Shown piece by piece: positions 1 through 7,364 of a DNA stretch of 15,818 nt (the stretch's first letter is position 1; the number at the start of each line of letters is the position of its first letter). This stretch comes from Actinomycetota bacterium. Its GTDB lineage: Bacteria > Actinomycetota > Humimicrobiia > Humimicrobiales > Humimicrobiaceae. The notes beneath the pieces are model-generated. The model did not search any database. It was not told the DNA's origin and saw only the letters and a program-made list of their open reading frames with translations. The DNA lies in contig JAGYMN010000023.1 in assembly GCA_018400395.1 (NCBI GenBank), forward strand, positions 1-15,818. The letters run 5' to 3'. The translations under genes and the position numbers were made by a program.

Positions 1-190
1 GCATGGCCTGATCAAGAGATTCCGGTGTCACCTCAGAACTTCCGGTCTCTACGGGTTTTAGTATTATCTGTGTTCCGCCTTTAAGATCAAGCCCCAGGTT
101 TATAGGACTGGTTAATATATAATACAGGCTAACACCTATAATTAGGACAAATACTATAATTATGACAATATTTACTTTTTTATTGCGCAT
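1..190 (-). CDS. secD: Protein translocase subunit SecD, N-terminal fragment (cut by left edge)
   Basis: Reading left from an ATG at 190, the frame is open to the window edge and gives about 63 residues. A short basic start (MRNKKVN) is followed by one hydrophobic segment at about residues 7-27. Then comes INLGLDLKGGTQIIL, the GLDLKGG signature at the start of the first periplasmic domain of SecD. SecD works with SecF and YajC beside SecYEG and uses the proton motive force to help exported proteins leave the translocon. An in-frame TAA lies just upstream (196-194), so ATG 190 is the earliest possible ATG start. No strong ribosome binding site is visible. The gene follows yajC by 58 bp in the same direction, the usual yajC-secD order. 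The rest of secD, and probably secF, lies outside the window. Confidence 0.9.
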   Translation of the reverse strand, partial: MRNKKVNIVIIIVFVLIIGVSLYYILTSPINLGLDLKGGTQIILKPVETGSSEVTPESLDQAM

Positions 191-248
191 CCATTATTAT
201 CCAGGTATATTTGTCTAGATTATTAACTTTATTTATCTGTGTTAATAA

Positions 249-671
249 TTAATGGTCTGAAACCTTCTTTGATACCGATGCCTTGTTTACCTTGACGTCA
301 ACACCGGCGGCAATAGTTATGATCATTATGTCATCTCTTATGTCTTTTATCCTTCCGTGGAAACCGCCGGCAGTTACGACTTCATCGCCTCTTGCAAGAC
401 TTGACATAAGTTCCTGTGTCTTTTTGCTTCTCATTCTCTGCGGCCTTATAAGTAAAAAATAGAATGCAACCACAAGTATTGCAAGCCAGATCCATGTACC
501 ATATTTTGCAAATAATCCTGCAAAACCGGTAGCTTCTTCAGCCTGTCCAGAATCACCTTCGGCAGGGGCAGTTGTTTCAGTCATTGGATAACAGGCTACA
601 GCAAAAGAAGATACACCAATTACTAAAATGCTTAAAATCAAAACAGCAAAAAGTCTCTTTGAATATTTCAT
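249..671 (-). CDS. yajC: YajC family Sec translocon accessory protein with extra N-terminal signal segment
   Basis: The 140-residue product contains the whole YajC core. A membrane helix at about 59-75 ends in LLIRPQRMRSK, the YajC RPQ signature, and is followed by the cytoplasmic domain with GDEVVTAGGFHGRI (95-108). YajC joins SecDF at the SecYEG translocon. Typical YajC proteins are roughly 85-115 residues and have one helix. This one has an additional hydrophobic N-terminus (about 7-26) ending in AVAC at Cys27, then an acidic, Ala/Thr-rich linker (30-50). That stretch looks like a lipoprotein or secretory signal peptide. The start is supported by AAGGAG about 12 nt upstream of the ATG. Spacing to tgt is 89 bp of very AT-rich DNA, and secD follows 58 bp downstream. 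The family assignment is secure. Processing at Cys27 is inference. Confidence 0.92.
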   Translation of the reverse strand: MKYSKRLFAVLILSILVIGVSSFAVACYPMTETTAPAEGDSGQAEEATGFAGLFAKYGTWIWLAILVVAFYFLLIRPQRMRSKKTQELMSSLARGDEVVTAGGFHGRIKDIRDDIMIITIAAGVDVKVNKASVSKKVSDH

Positions 672-760
672 TTGTTTACCAACTCCTTATATTCTCTTAA
701 ATCAAATATTACTATTATTAACTTTTTTAAAATTTTTGCAAACAAAATAATTGTTTTTTA

Positions 761-1885
761 TTATTTTTTATAATTTTTATATTTGTTCAAAAAATTATTT
801 TTAAAATTTATATAGTCATCATCCATTATTGCATACTTTGCTTTTTTAATAAGATTAAATATGAAATGCAGGTTATGTATTGTCAAAAGCATGCTTGATA
901 ATATTTCCCTGCTTTTAATAAGGTGTTTTATATATGCCCTGGAATAATTTCTGCATGTGTAACAACTGCAGCCTTCTTCCAGCGGCCTGAAATCATCTGT
1001 GTACATGCTATTTCTAAGGTTTATTCTGCCTTCTGATGTAAATGCACTTCCATTTCTTGATATTCTTGTAGGCATTACGCAATCAAACATGTCAACACCC
1101 AGGCCTATTGCTTCAAGTAATCCCTCAGGATCACCCAGGCCCATTACATAAACTGGTTTTTTACTATTAACATATTCTACAGAATATGAAAGAATTTCCA
1201 GTGTAACACTTCTCTCTTCACCAACGCTCAATCCGCCAAGCGCTATTCCGTCAAAATCCATTTCTGATATTGTCTCGGCGCAGAATTTTCTAAGATCTTT
1301 TATAAACCCTCCCTGTACTATACCGAATACCTTCATACTGCTGTTTTCTATACTATTTTTTTCAACAATAGATTTTTCGGCCCATTTTATTGTCCTCAAA
1401 GCAGCATCCCTGGTATATCTGTAATCCCTGTTAAAGGGAATGCATTCATCAAGAACCATTGCAATATCAGAACCCATTTCAGACTGCATCTTTATAACAT
1501 TACCGGGGGTAAAAAAATGTTTTGATCCATCTATTATGGACCTGAACTCAACACCCTCTTCCCTTATATTCCTTATATCTCCCAGACTAAAAACCTGAAA
1601 ACCGCCGCTGTCGGTCAAAATGCTTCTATTCCAGTTCATAAAAGCATGTATTCCTCCTGCCTTCTTTATTATTCCTATTCCCGGCTGCAGATATAGATGA
1701 TAAAGGTTTCCCAGTATTATATTGCAACCCATAATATATAGGTTCTCAGGTAAAACCGCTTTTACCGTACCTTTTGTCCCTACAGGCATGAATACAGGAG
1801 TCTCTACCGCTCCATGTGCTGTTTCAATAATCCCACATCTCGCAGAACAATTTATATCAGTTTTATCTATTCTAAAGAATCCCAT
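761..1885 (-). CDS. tgt: Queuine/preQ1 tRNA-ribosyltransferase (tRNA-guanine transglycosylase)
   Basis: Tgt swaps guanine-34 in tRNAs with GUN anticodons (Asp, Asn, His, Tyr) for preQ1, the step before QueA. From the ATG at 1885 the product is 374 residues, the usual bacterial length. The sequence shows TPVFMPVGTKGTVKA near the N-terminus, DSGGFQ (92-97) with the first catalytic Asp, GIVQGG and ALGGLSVGE in the barrel, and FDCVMPTR with nucleophile Asp268. The zinc ligands Cys306, Cys308, Cys311 and His337 are all present. An in-frame GTG at 1891 sits directly after the queA TAA and would add two residues. I prefer ATG 1885 because the family start (M-x-F followed by a TD pair) aligns there. 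No separate ribosome binding site is seen, so translation is probably coupled to queA. The substrate base is preQ1 by analogy with other bacteria. Confidence 0.97.
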   Translation of the reverse strand: MGFFRIDKTDINCSARCGIIETAHGAVETPVFMPVGTKGTVKAVLPENLYIMGCNIILGNLYHLYLQPGIGIIKKAGGIHAFMNWNRSILTDSGGFQVFSLGDIRNIREEGVEFRSIIDGSKHFFTPGNVIKMQSEMGSDIAMVLDECIPFNRDYRYTRDAALRTIKWAEKSIVEKNSIENSSMKVFGIVQGGFIKDLRKFCAETISEMDFDGIALGGLSVGEERSVTLEILSYSVEYVNSKKPVYVMGLGDPEGLLEAIGLGVDMFDCVMPTRISRNGSAFTSEGRINLRNSMYTDDFRPLEEGCSCYTCRNYSRAYIKHLIKSREILSSMLLTIHNLHFIFNLIKKAKYAIMDDDYINFKNNFLNKYKNYKK

Positions 1886-1891
1886 AAACAC

Positions 1892-2905
1892 TTATTTTAT
1901 AAACATGCAGTCTCCAAAGCTATAAAACCTGTAATTTAGCTTTATTGCTTCAGAATATGCTTTCATAATATTTTCTCTTCCAGCAAAAGCGCTTACCATT
2001 ATTAAAAGTGTTGACCTGGGAAGATGAAAATTCGTTATAATGCAGTCTACTGCCCGGAATTTATAGGGTGGATAAATATATATATCCGTGTATCCTGAAG
2101 AACCTTTGATCACTCCGTACTCTTTCATTATAGTTTCGAGAACCCTTGAGCTGGTAGTTCCAACCGCTATTATCCTGTTTCCGGCGTCTTTTGCTTCTTT
2201 TATCATCCTGGCCTGGGAGCTATCTATACTGTAATATTCCCTGTGCATAATATGATCCTCTACTCTTTTACTTGATACAGGCCTGAACGTACCGGGTCCG
2301 ATATGCAGAACAAGAGATGCAAATCTTATACCCTTTTTCTTTAACCTTCCTATCATCTCTCCGGTAAAATGAAGACCTGCTGTTGGCGAAGCAGTGGAAC
2401 CCTCCCTTCTTGCATACACAGTCTGGTAAAGATCCTTATTAAAGTCTTCCGACTTTATATATGGAGGTATCGGCATTACGCCGCAGTTATTAAAAATATC
2501 TTCTGCGGGCCTGTTAAATCTTACCAGAGCTCTTCCATAATTAAACTTTGAAATAACTTCAAAAAAATATCCGTCAATATCAACTATATCTTTAATATTA
2601 AGTCTTTTAGCAGGTTTAAGAAGTACTTCAAAATCAAATTTTCCTTTTTTTTCAAGTACAAAGCACTCTATCCTTGCGCCCGTACTTCTCTTTATCCCGT
2701 ACAGCCGGCATTTCGTTACCCTGCTTTCATTTATTACAAGGATATCTCCGCTCCTTAGATAATTATCCAGATCATAGAAAACATCATGCGCTATACTGCC
2801 GCTGCTGCGGTCAAGTATCATTAATTTTGAATGGTCCCTTTTTTTTAACGGGTATTGAGCAATATAACTCTCCGGAAGAACGTAATCAAATAATTCAATA
2901 TCCAT
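1892..2905 (-). CDS. queA: S-adenosylmethionine:tRNA ribosyltransferase-isomerase
   Basis: QueA transfers and rearranges the ribosyl part of S-adenosylmethionine onto preQ1-34 of tRNA, making epoxyqueuosine. The 337-residue product is full length and collinear with the family. It starts IELFDYVLPESYIAQYP, then NESRVTKCRLYG, GSTASPTAGLHFT (the most conserved block), HIGPGTFRPV, DHIMHREYY, AVGTTSSRVLE and TDIYIYPPYKFRAVD near the C-terminus, ending with the ITNFHLPRSTLLIMVSAFAG block. The ATG lies 17 bp after the ruvB stop, and no clear Shine-Dalgarno precedes it. tgt begins within six bases of its stop. The enzyme acts in the cytoplasm on the product of Tgt, and the pairing with tgt fixes the pathway. 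No queuosine precursor synthesis genes (queCDEF) are visible in the window. Confidence 0.97.
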   Translation of the reverse strand: MDIELFDYVLPESYIAQYPLKKRDHSKLMILDRSSGSIAHDVFYDLDNYLRSGDILVINESRVTKCRLYGIKRSTGARIECFVLEKKGKFDFEVLLKPAKRLNIKDIVDIDGYFFEVISKFNYGRALVRFNRPAEDIFNNCGVMPIPPYIKSEDFNKDLYQTVYARREGSTASPTAGLHFTGEMIGRLKKKGIRFASLVLHIGPGTFRPVSSKRVEDHIMHREYYSIDSSQARMIKEAKDAGNRIIAVGTTSSRVLETIMKEYGVIKGSSGYTDIYIYPPYKFRAVDCIITNFHLPRSTLLIMVSAFAGRENIMKAYSEAIKLNYRFYSFGDCMFIK

Positions 2906-2922
2906 ATCAAATAAAAGAGTTA

Positions 2923-3999
2923 TTAAAAAAGCCTTTTGTCTTTGTTCTGTTTTACCCCGAGGTAATCGAAGGCACTGCCTGTAGCAACTCTTCCCTTGGG
3001 GGTTCTTTTTATAAAGCCAAGCTGAATCAGATAAGGTTCATAAACATCTTCTATTGTATTTATCTCTTCACCTATAGAAGCGGCTATGGTCCCCACTCCT
3101 ACGGGTCCGCCTTCAAATTTTAGTACCAGGGTATTTAATATCTTTTTATCTATTACATCAAGGCCGAGTTTATCGATATCCAGTTTTTTAAATGCTTTTT
3201 CTGTAGCTGTACCGTCTATCCTGCCGTCGCCGCTTACCAGGGCATAGTCCCTTACTCTCCTGAGAAGCCTGTTTGCAATCCTGGGAGTCCCCCTGCTCCT
3301 TGAAGCAAGTATACTGAGACCTTCTTCTGTTACTTCCAGACCGAGAATTGCAGCAGACCTTCTTATTATTTTTATAAGATTATCTATATTGTAATAATCC
3401 AGCCTGAGGTTCACACCAAACCTGTCCCTTAAGGGTGATGATACCAGTCCTATTCTTGTTGTAGCACCTATGATTGTAAATGGAGCGACATCTATTCTTA
3501 TTGATTTTGCAGAAGGTCCTTTGCCTATAATTATATCCAGCTTATAATCTTCCATAGCTGGATAGAGTATCTCTTCAACTGTCCTATTTAATCTGTGTAT
3601 CTCGTCAATAAAAAGAACATCATAATCTTCAAGATTGGTTAGTATTGCAGCAAGGTCACCGGCTCTCTCAATTGCAGGTCCCGAGGTGATTTTAAAATTT
3701 ACACCCATCTCGTTTGCAATAATTTCTGCAAGGCATGTCTTCCCCAGGCCGGGGGGACCGGACAATATCACATGATCCAGGGGCTCTTTCCTCCTTCTGG
3801 CAGAATCAATAAAGACCTTAAGGTTTCCTATTATCTTGTCCTGTCCAATAAATTCAGATAAAACCCTTGGCCTCAGGCTTCTGTCAAGTTCAAGGTCTTC
3901 TTTTTTATATTCCGGATCTATATCGCTTTTCTTTATATCCTGTTCTTCTTTATTGTTTATTTCAGACCTCCCTAAGTGCAGCTTTAAGGATTTCTTCAA
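2923..3999 (-). CDS. ruvB: Holliday junction branch migration ATPase RuvB
   Basis: RuvB is the hexameric AAA+ motor that drives branch migration of Holliday junctions with RuvA. Numbered from the TTG at 3999 (358 residues), it has LRPRVLSEFIGQ (42-53), Walker A GPPGLGKT (81-88), Walker B VLFIDE (128-133), sensor 1 GATTR (178-182), SPLRDRFG with the arginine finger (188-195) and the winged-helix C-terminus with GGPVGVGTIAASIGEE and GFIKRTPKGRVAT. There is no in-frame ATG before the conserved region. TTG 3999 overlaps ruvA by 38 bp and has only a weak AGGT in front. A much stronger AGGGAGGT (3973-3966) sits 5 nt before an in-frame ATA at 3960-3958, one base after the ruvA stop, which would give 345 residues. 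The true start is therefore unsettled. The region between the start and LRPRV is highly charged. Identity is certain. Confidence 0.97.
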   Translation of the reverse strand: MKKSLKLHLGRSEINNKEEQDIKKSDIDPEYKKEDLELDRSLRPRVLSEFIGQDKIIGNLKVFIDSARRRKEPLDHVILSGPPGLGKTCLAEIIANEMGVNFKITSGPAIERAGDLAAILTNLEDYDVLFIDEIHRLNRTVEEILYPAMEDYKLDIIIGKGPSAKSIRIDVAPFTIIGATTRIGLVSSPLRDRFGVNLRLDYYNIDNLIKIIRRSAAILGLEVTEEGLSILASRSRGTPRIANRLLRRVRDYALVSGDGRIDGTATEKAFKKLDIDKLGLDVIDKKILNTLVLKFEGGPVGVGTIAASIGEEINTIEDVYEPYLIQLGFIKRTPKGRVATGSAFDYLGVKQNKDKRLF

Positions 4000-4555
4000 C
4001 CTTACCTGTTTTTAAATATTCTGGTTTCATTTTTAATAGTGCCCTGTTTATTTCCATGCTATTATATCCAAGAGTCTTCAATGCCTGTCTTACTTCCCGT
4101 ATTTTATCATCACCCAATATTCCCCCTGAACTTACAAAATCTGCCATTTCTTCCTCATCAAATTTATCCTTTAGTTCCAGTATCAATCTTTCAGCAAGTT
4201 TCTTTCCTATGCCTGGTATCCTTCTTACCATATCAGAGTTTTTGTCAGTTATTATCTTTTTTAATTCTTTGAAACTATATATAGTCAGGGCGCTGAGGGC
4301 TATCTTTACTGATATCCCTGAGACTGAAAGCAATTTCAGGAATATTTCCTTTTCATCTTTATTCAAAAAACCAATAAGACTTATTCCGTCTTCTCTAACA
4401 TATGTGTATATATCAAGCTCTACCATATTCCCTTTTTCAGGAATTTTTTCAAATGTCCTCCCTGAAATAAATACTTCAAATCCAACTCCTGATGTTTCCA
4501 GAATCAGGCTTGATGGATTCTTTTCAATTATGTTTCCCTTTATTTTTGCTATCAT
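3962..4555 (-). CDS. ruvA: Holliday junction branch migration complex subunit RuvA
   Basis: RuvA is the tetrameric DNA-binding subunit that holds the four-way junction open and loads RuvB. The 197-residue product has the N-terminal OB-fold (about 1-63, starting MIAKIKGNIIEK), two helix-hairpin-helix motifs (about 78-90 and 112-124) and a C-terminal domain (about 150-197) that contacts RuvB. The second hairpin, RIPGIGKKLAERLI, is canonical. The first reads SGISVKIAL where the family usually has G[VI]GPK, so the second glycine of the hairpin is replaced by serine. This is a mild oddity in a DNA-backbone contact. The start ATG overlaps the ruvC stop in an ATGA (4555-4552), and the 3' end carries the strong ribosome binding site that appears to serve ruvB. 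Confidence 0.96.
   Translation of the reverse strand: MIAKIKGNIIEKNPSSLILETSGVGFEVFISGRTFEKIPEKGNMVELDIYTYVREDGISLIGFLNKDEKEIFLKLLSVSGISVKIALSALTIYSFKELKKIITDKNSDMVRRIPGIGKKLAERLILELKDKFDEEEMADFVSSGGILGDDKIREVRQALKTLGYNSMEINRALLKMKPEYLKTGKVEEILKAALREV
3966..3973 (-). promoter_or_regulatory. Strong Shine-Dalgarno for ruvB inside the ruvA 3' end
   Basis: The minus strand reads AGGGAGGT, nearly the full anti-16S complement, within the last codons of ruvA. It is followed by CTGAA and then ATA (3960-3958), a 5-nt spacing that is ideal for initiation. No ATG, GTG or TTG lies in the ruvB frame at a usable distance downstream. The only standard start is TTG at 3999, upstream of this site. The site therefore either drives initiation at the rare codon AUA or is a coincidence of the ruvA coding sequence. 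Confidence 0.55.
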
Positions 4556-5100
4556 CTGCTTTTATTTATGGCCGGCTTTGAACTGCCGTCATAATTTGTC
4601 TTGTCTCTAAATTTAACGTTGCTTGCATGGCATATTGATACAGCCATTGCGTCCCATGCATCGTCCGTACCGGGGAAAAAATTATCATTGACCCCCAGTA
4701 TGACTTTTAACATATATTTTATTTGCTTTTTTGTCGCCCTTCCATAGCCTACTACTGCCTGTTTTATTTCAAGCGGCGTATATTCATAAACCCTGAGTCC
4801 TTTTATGCTTCCTGCCAGGATAAGCACTCCCCTGGAATGCCCCACGCTTAATGCAGTCTTTGTATTTGAACTGAAAAAAAGATCTTCCACAGCCATATAT
4901 TCAGGTCTGTAGTTATCTATTATTTCCGACACATCATTAAATATCTTTTCAAGCCTGCTGCAGAGAGTAAGGTTTCTTTTCGTGACTATGCACCCGGAAT
5001 AAACAGGGTGATATTCTGCTCCCTCTATATCAAGAATGCTTACACCGGTAGTCTCAAGCCCTGGATCTATTCCCAGTATCCGGTAACTCTTTCCGGTCAT
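4552..5100 (-). CDS. ruvC: Crossover junction endodeoxyribonuclease RuvC
   Basis: RuvC cuts Holliday junctions symmetrically after RuvAB branch migration. The 182-residue product keeps the RNase H-like catalytic set. GIDPG supplies Asp12, AVEDLFF supplies Glu72, and TDDAWDAMAVSICH supplies the two C-terminal acids (Asp147 and Asp150). SVGHSRGVLI and YTPLEIKQAVVGYGRATKKQ are also typical. The start ATG lies 2 bp after the yebC stop, with GAAGG in the yebC end as its ribosome binding site. The 3' end overlaps ruvA by 4 bp. The C-terminal tail after residue 160 is basic and polar with no recognised motif, which is common in the family. Confidence 0.97.
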   Translation of the reverse strand: MTGKSYRILGIDPGLETTGVSILDIEGAEYHPVYSGCIVTKRNLTLCSRLEKIFNDVSEIIDNYRPEYMAVEDLFFSSNTKTALSVGHSRGVLILAGSIKGLRVYEYTPLEIKQAVVGYGRATKKQIKYMLKVILGVNDNFFPGTDDAWDAMAVSICHASNVKFRDKTNYDGSSKPAINKSR

Positions 5101-5102
5101 TT

Positions 5103-5864
5103 TTAACCTTCGTCTATTTCTTTTAACAACTCATCACTGAGCTCAATATTTGAATGGACATTCTGGACATCATCGTGTTCCTCAAGCCCATTTAAAAGCC
5201 TTAAAGTCTTTCTACTTTCATCCGGTGAAAGATCCAGCGTTGTTTTTGGTATCAGGCTGATCTCACTGTCTTTTATTTTTATGCCCCCGGCTTCAAGCTT
5301 TTCCCTTACTTTAAGAAAATCTGCAGGATCAACTTTTATTTCATAAATATCATCAGTATCATCTATGTCTTCTGCTCCGGAATCTATTACCTTAAGCATA
5401 AATTCCTCCTCATCCTCAATGGAGCTTTTGTCTATTATGATCATTCCCTTTCTTTCGAATTGCCAGATTACACTTCCGCTTTCACCGAGGCTTCCATTGT
5501 ATTTACCGAAAATATTCCTTATGTCAGATGCTGTCCTGTTCCTGTTTTCGGTATAGGCCTCCACTATTATTGCTGTACCGGCAGGTCCGTATCCTTCATA
5601 TACTATACTCTCAAAATTTGCCCCTTCTATCTCTCCTGTGCCTCTCTTAATAGCTCTGTCAATATTTAATTGGGGCATATTGAACTCTTTTGCTTTAGCT
5701 ATAGCATTAGAAAGAGCTGTATTGTCTTTTGGATCAGAAGCTCCCCCGCCGTCTTTTACAGCAATTATTATACTCTTTGAAAGTTTACCAAAAAGGTTCC
5801 CCCTCTTTGCATCTTCTTTGGCTTTTTTATGTTTTATTGAATGCCATTTTGAATGTCCGGACAT
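5103..5864 (-). CDS. yebC: YebC/TACO1/PmpR family protein (translation factor or transcriptional regulator)
   Basis: The 253-residue product begins MSGHSKWHSIKHKKAKEDAKRG, the family signature, and continues with FGKLSKSIIIAVKDGG, NTALSNAIAKAKEFNMP, YEGYGPAGTAIIVE and FGKYNGSLGESGSVIWQF. These cover the three YebC domains at normal length. Members were long called DNA-binding regulators. More recent work links YebC-type proteins to relief of ribosome stalling at proline stretches. The sequence alone does not decide between these roles, but its position next to ruvCAB is very widely conserved. AAGGAG lies 7 nt before the ATG, inside the end of pdxT. The stop is 2 bp from the ruvC start. Confidence 0.95.
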   Translation of the reverse strand: MSGHSKWHSIKHKKAKEDAKRGNLFGKLSKSIIIAVKDGGGASDPKDNTALSNAIAKAKEFNMPQLNIDRAIKRGTGEIEGANFESIVYEGYGPAGTAIIVEAYTENRNRTASDIRNIFGKYNGSLGESGSVIWQFERKGMIIIDKSSIEDEEEFMLKVIDSGAEDIDDTDDIYEIKVDPADFLKVREKLEAGGIKIKDSEISLIPKTTLDLSPDESRKTLRLLNGLEEHDDVQNVHSNIELSDELLKEIDEG

Positions 5865-5865
5865 A

Positions 5866-6465
5866 TCATCTCTCCTTCAGATACTCCAATATCATTGTAA
5901 TAAAATACTTATGTATCCTTGTATCATCTGTCAATTCAGGATGAAAAGTACTTACAAGTATATTTTTTTCTCTTGCAAGGACTACTCCATCATTGTGCCT
6001 GGCCAGTATTCTAACTTCCTTTCCTGCCCTGATTATTTTAGGTGCTCTTATAAATACCGAGTTAAATTTCTTATTTTCCATATCATGATTAAGATTTAAG
6101 TTTATTTCATCTTCGAAACTTTCTATCTGTCTGCCATAAGCATTTCTTTTTAAATCAATATCTATAAGTCCAAGCCCTCTTTTTCCATCTTCTATGCTTT
6201 TAGAAAGTATTATAAGTCCTGCACAGGTACCAAACAATGGTTTCCCCGATAATGCAAGTTGTTTGATTTTTTTATCAAAACCATATTTTTCCATTAGTTT
6301 ATTTATAGCTGTACTTTCTCCTCCTGGAATAATAAGCCCATCCATATCATCGACCTCTGAAGGGAGCCTTGCTTCCACGCCCTCAACATTTATTTTTTTT
6401 AAAATATTTATGTGCTCCCTGAAATCACCCTGCAGAGCGAGTACTCCAACGATAACATTTTTCAT
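5866..6465 (-). CDS. pdxT: Pyridoxal 5'-phosphate synthase glutaminase subunit PdxT
   Basis: PdxT hydrolyses glutamine and passes ammonia to PdxS for pyridoxal phosphate synthesis. The 199-residue class I glutamine amidotransferase shows VLALQGDFREH at the N-terminus, IIPGGEST (45-52) for the oxyanion strand, GTCAG with nucleophile Cys81, and FHPELTDD with His175 and Glu177 completing the triad. RAP (140-142) is also typical. The gene follows pdxS by 7 bp and is followed by yebC after 1 bp, so the two PLP synthase subunits are almost certainly co-translated. The ribosome binding site is weak (GGTAAG), consistent with coupling. Confidence 0.97.
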   Translation of the reverse strand: MKNVIVGVLALQGDFREHINILKKINVEGVEARLPSEVDDMDGLIIPGGESTAINKLMEKYGFDKKIKQLALSGKPLFGTCAGLIILSKSIEDGKRGLGLIDIDLKRNAYGRQIESFEDEINLNLNHDMENKKFNSVFIRAPKIIRAGKEVRILARHNDGVVLAREKNILVSTFHPELTDDTRIHKYFITMILEYLKER

Positions 6466-6472
6466 CTACGGC

Positions 6473-7354
6473 TTACCATCCCCTGCCGGCTATTTTTTGT
6501 TCTTCAGTCAGCTGGCTTACGGCTATTCCGCTCATGGGTTCTCCAATTCCCCTTGATACCTTTGCAAGTACTTCAGGCTCATTGAAATGAGTGGTTGCTT
6601 CAACAATAGCAGAAGCCATCTTTTCAGGATATGAAGACTTAAATATACCCGAACCTACAAATACGCCTTCGGCTCCCAGCTGCATTATCATTGCAGCATC
6701 AGCAGGTGTGGATATTCCTCCTGCAGAAAAGTTTATTACAGGAAGGGCCCTGTTTCTGTGTACATATTCTACAATGTCGTATGGAGCACCCATCTCTTTT
6801 GCAATCGTCATTAGTTCTTCTACAGGCATTACAGCAATCCTTGATATTTCATCTCTTATGCTCCTCATGTGCCTTACTGCCTCCACCACATCACCTGTTC
6901 CAGCTTCTCCTTTTGTCCTTATCATTGCAGCACCTTCACCAATGCGCCTGAGGGCCTCTCCAAGATTTGTGGCACCGCAAACAAATGGGACCTTAAACTT
7001 CCATTTATCTATATGATACTTTTTATCTGCAGGAGTAAGTACCTCACTTTCATCTATATAGTCTACCCCGATTGCTTCAAGGATCTGGGCTTCACCAAAA
7101 TGCCCGATACGTACCTTAGCCATTACAGGTATTGATACAGCATCCATTATTTTAAGTATTATTTCCGGATCTGTCATCCTGGCAACTCCTCCCGAAGCTC
7201 TTATATCTGCAGGTATTCTTTCTAGCGCCATAACGGATACGGCTCCTGCATCTTCTGCTATTTTTGCCTGTTCCGGAGATGTAACATCCATTATAACCCC
7301 GCCTTTTAGCATCTGTGCAAGCCCGGATTTAACTTTAAAGCTTGATTTTTTCAT
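6473..7354 (-). CDS. pdxS: Pyridoxal 5'-phosphate synthase lyase subunit PdxS
   Basis: PdxS condenses ribose 5-phosphate, glyceraldehyde 3-phosphate and ammonia into pyridoxal 5'-phosphate (the DXP-independent route). It assembles as a dodecamer decorated by PdxT. The 293-residue barrel is full length, with GGVIMDV (Asp23), MALERIPADIR, PVMAKVRIGHF with the Schiff-base Lys80, DESEVLTPAD, FVCGATNLGEALRRI, IRTKGEAGTG with the second lysine Lys148, and the glycine-rich phosphate site FSAGGI. The start has an excellent ribosome binding site (GAGGAGGT). pdxT follows at 7 bp, and htpX precedes it with a 10-bp gap. The route implies self-sufficiency for vitamin B6 without the pdxA/pdxJ pathway. Confidence 0.98.
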   Translation of the reverse strand: MKKSSFKVKSGLAQMLKGGVIMDVTSPEQAKIAEDAGAVSVMALERIPADIRASGGVARMTDPEIILKIMDAVSIPVMAKVRIGHFGEAQILEAIGVDYIDESEVLTPADKKYHIDKWKFKVPFVCGATNLGEALRRIGEGAAMIRTKGEAGTGDVVEAVRHMRSIRDEISRIAVMPVEELMTIAKEMGAPYDIVEYVHRNRALPVINFSAGGISTPADAAMIMQLGAEGVFVGSGIFKSSYPEKMASAIVEATTHFNEPEVLAKVSRGIGEPMSGIAVSQLTEEQKIAGRGW

Positions 7355-7364
7355 TTTACCTCCT

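Noticed and set aside
740..758. AAACAA-AATAA-TTGTTT hairpin followed by a T-run between tgt and yajC
   Set aside because: It would act only on the plus strand, where no gene lies upstream. The stem is almost all A-T and would be unstable, so it is best explained by composition.
3867..4610. A 247-codon plus-strand open frame opposite ruvA and the start of ruvB
   Set aside because: It is antisense to two certain genes, its translation is Ser/Phe/Ile-rich without motifs, and no ribosome binding site supports it. It is a shadow of AT-rich codons on the other strand.
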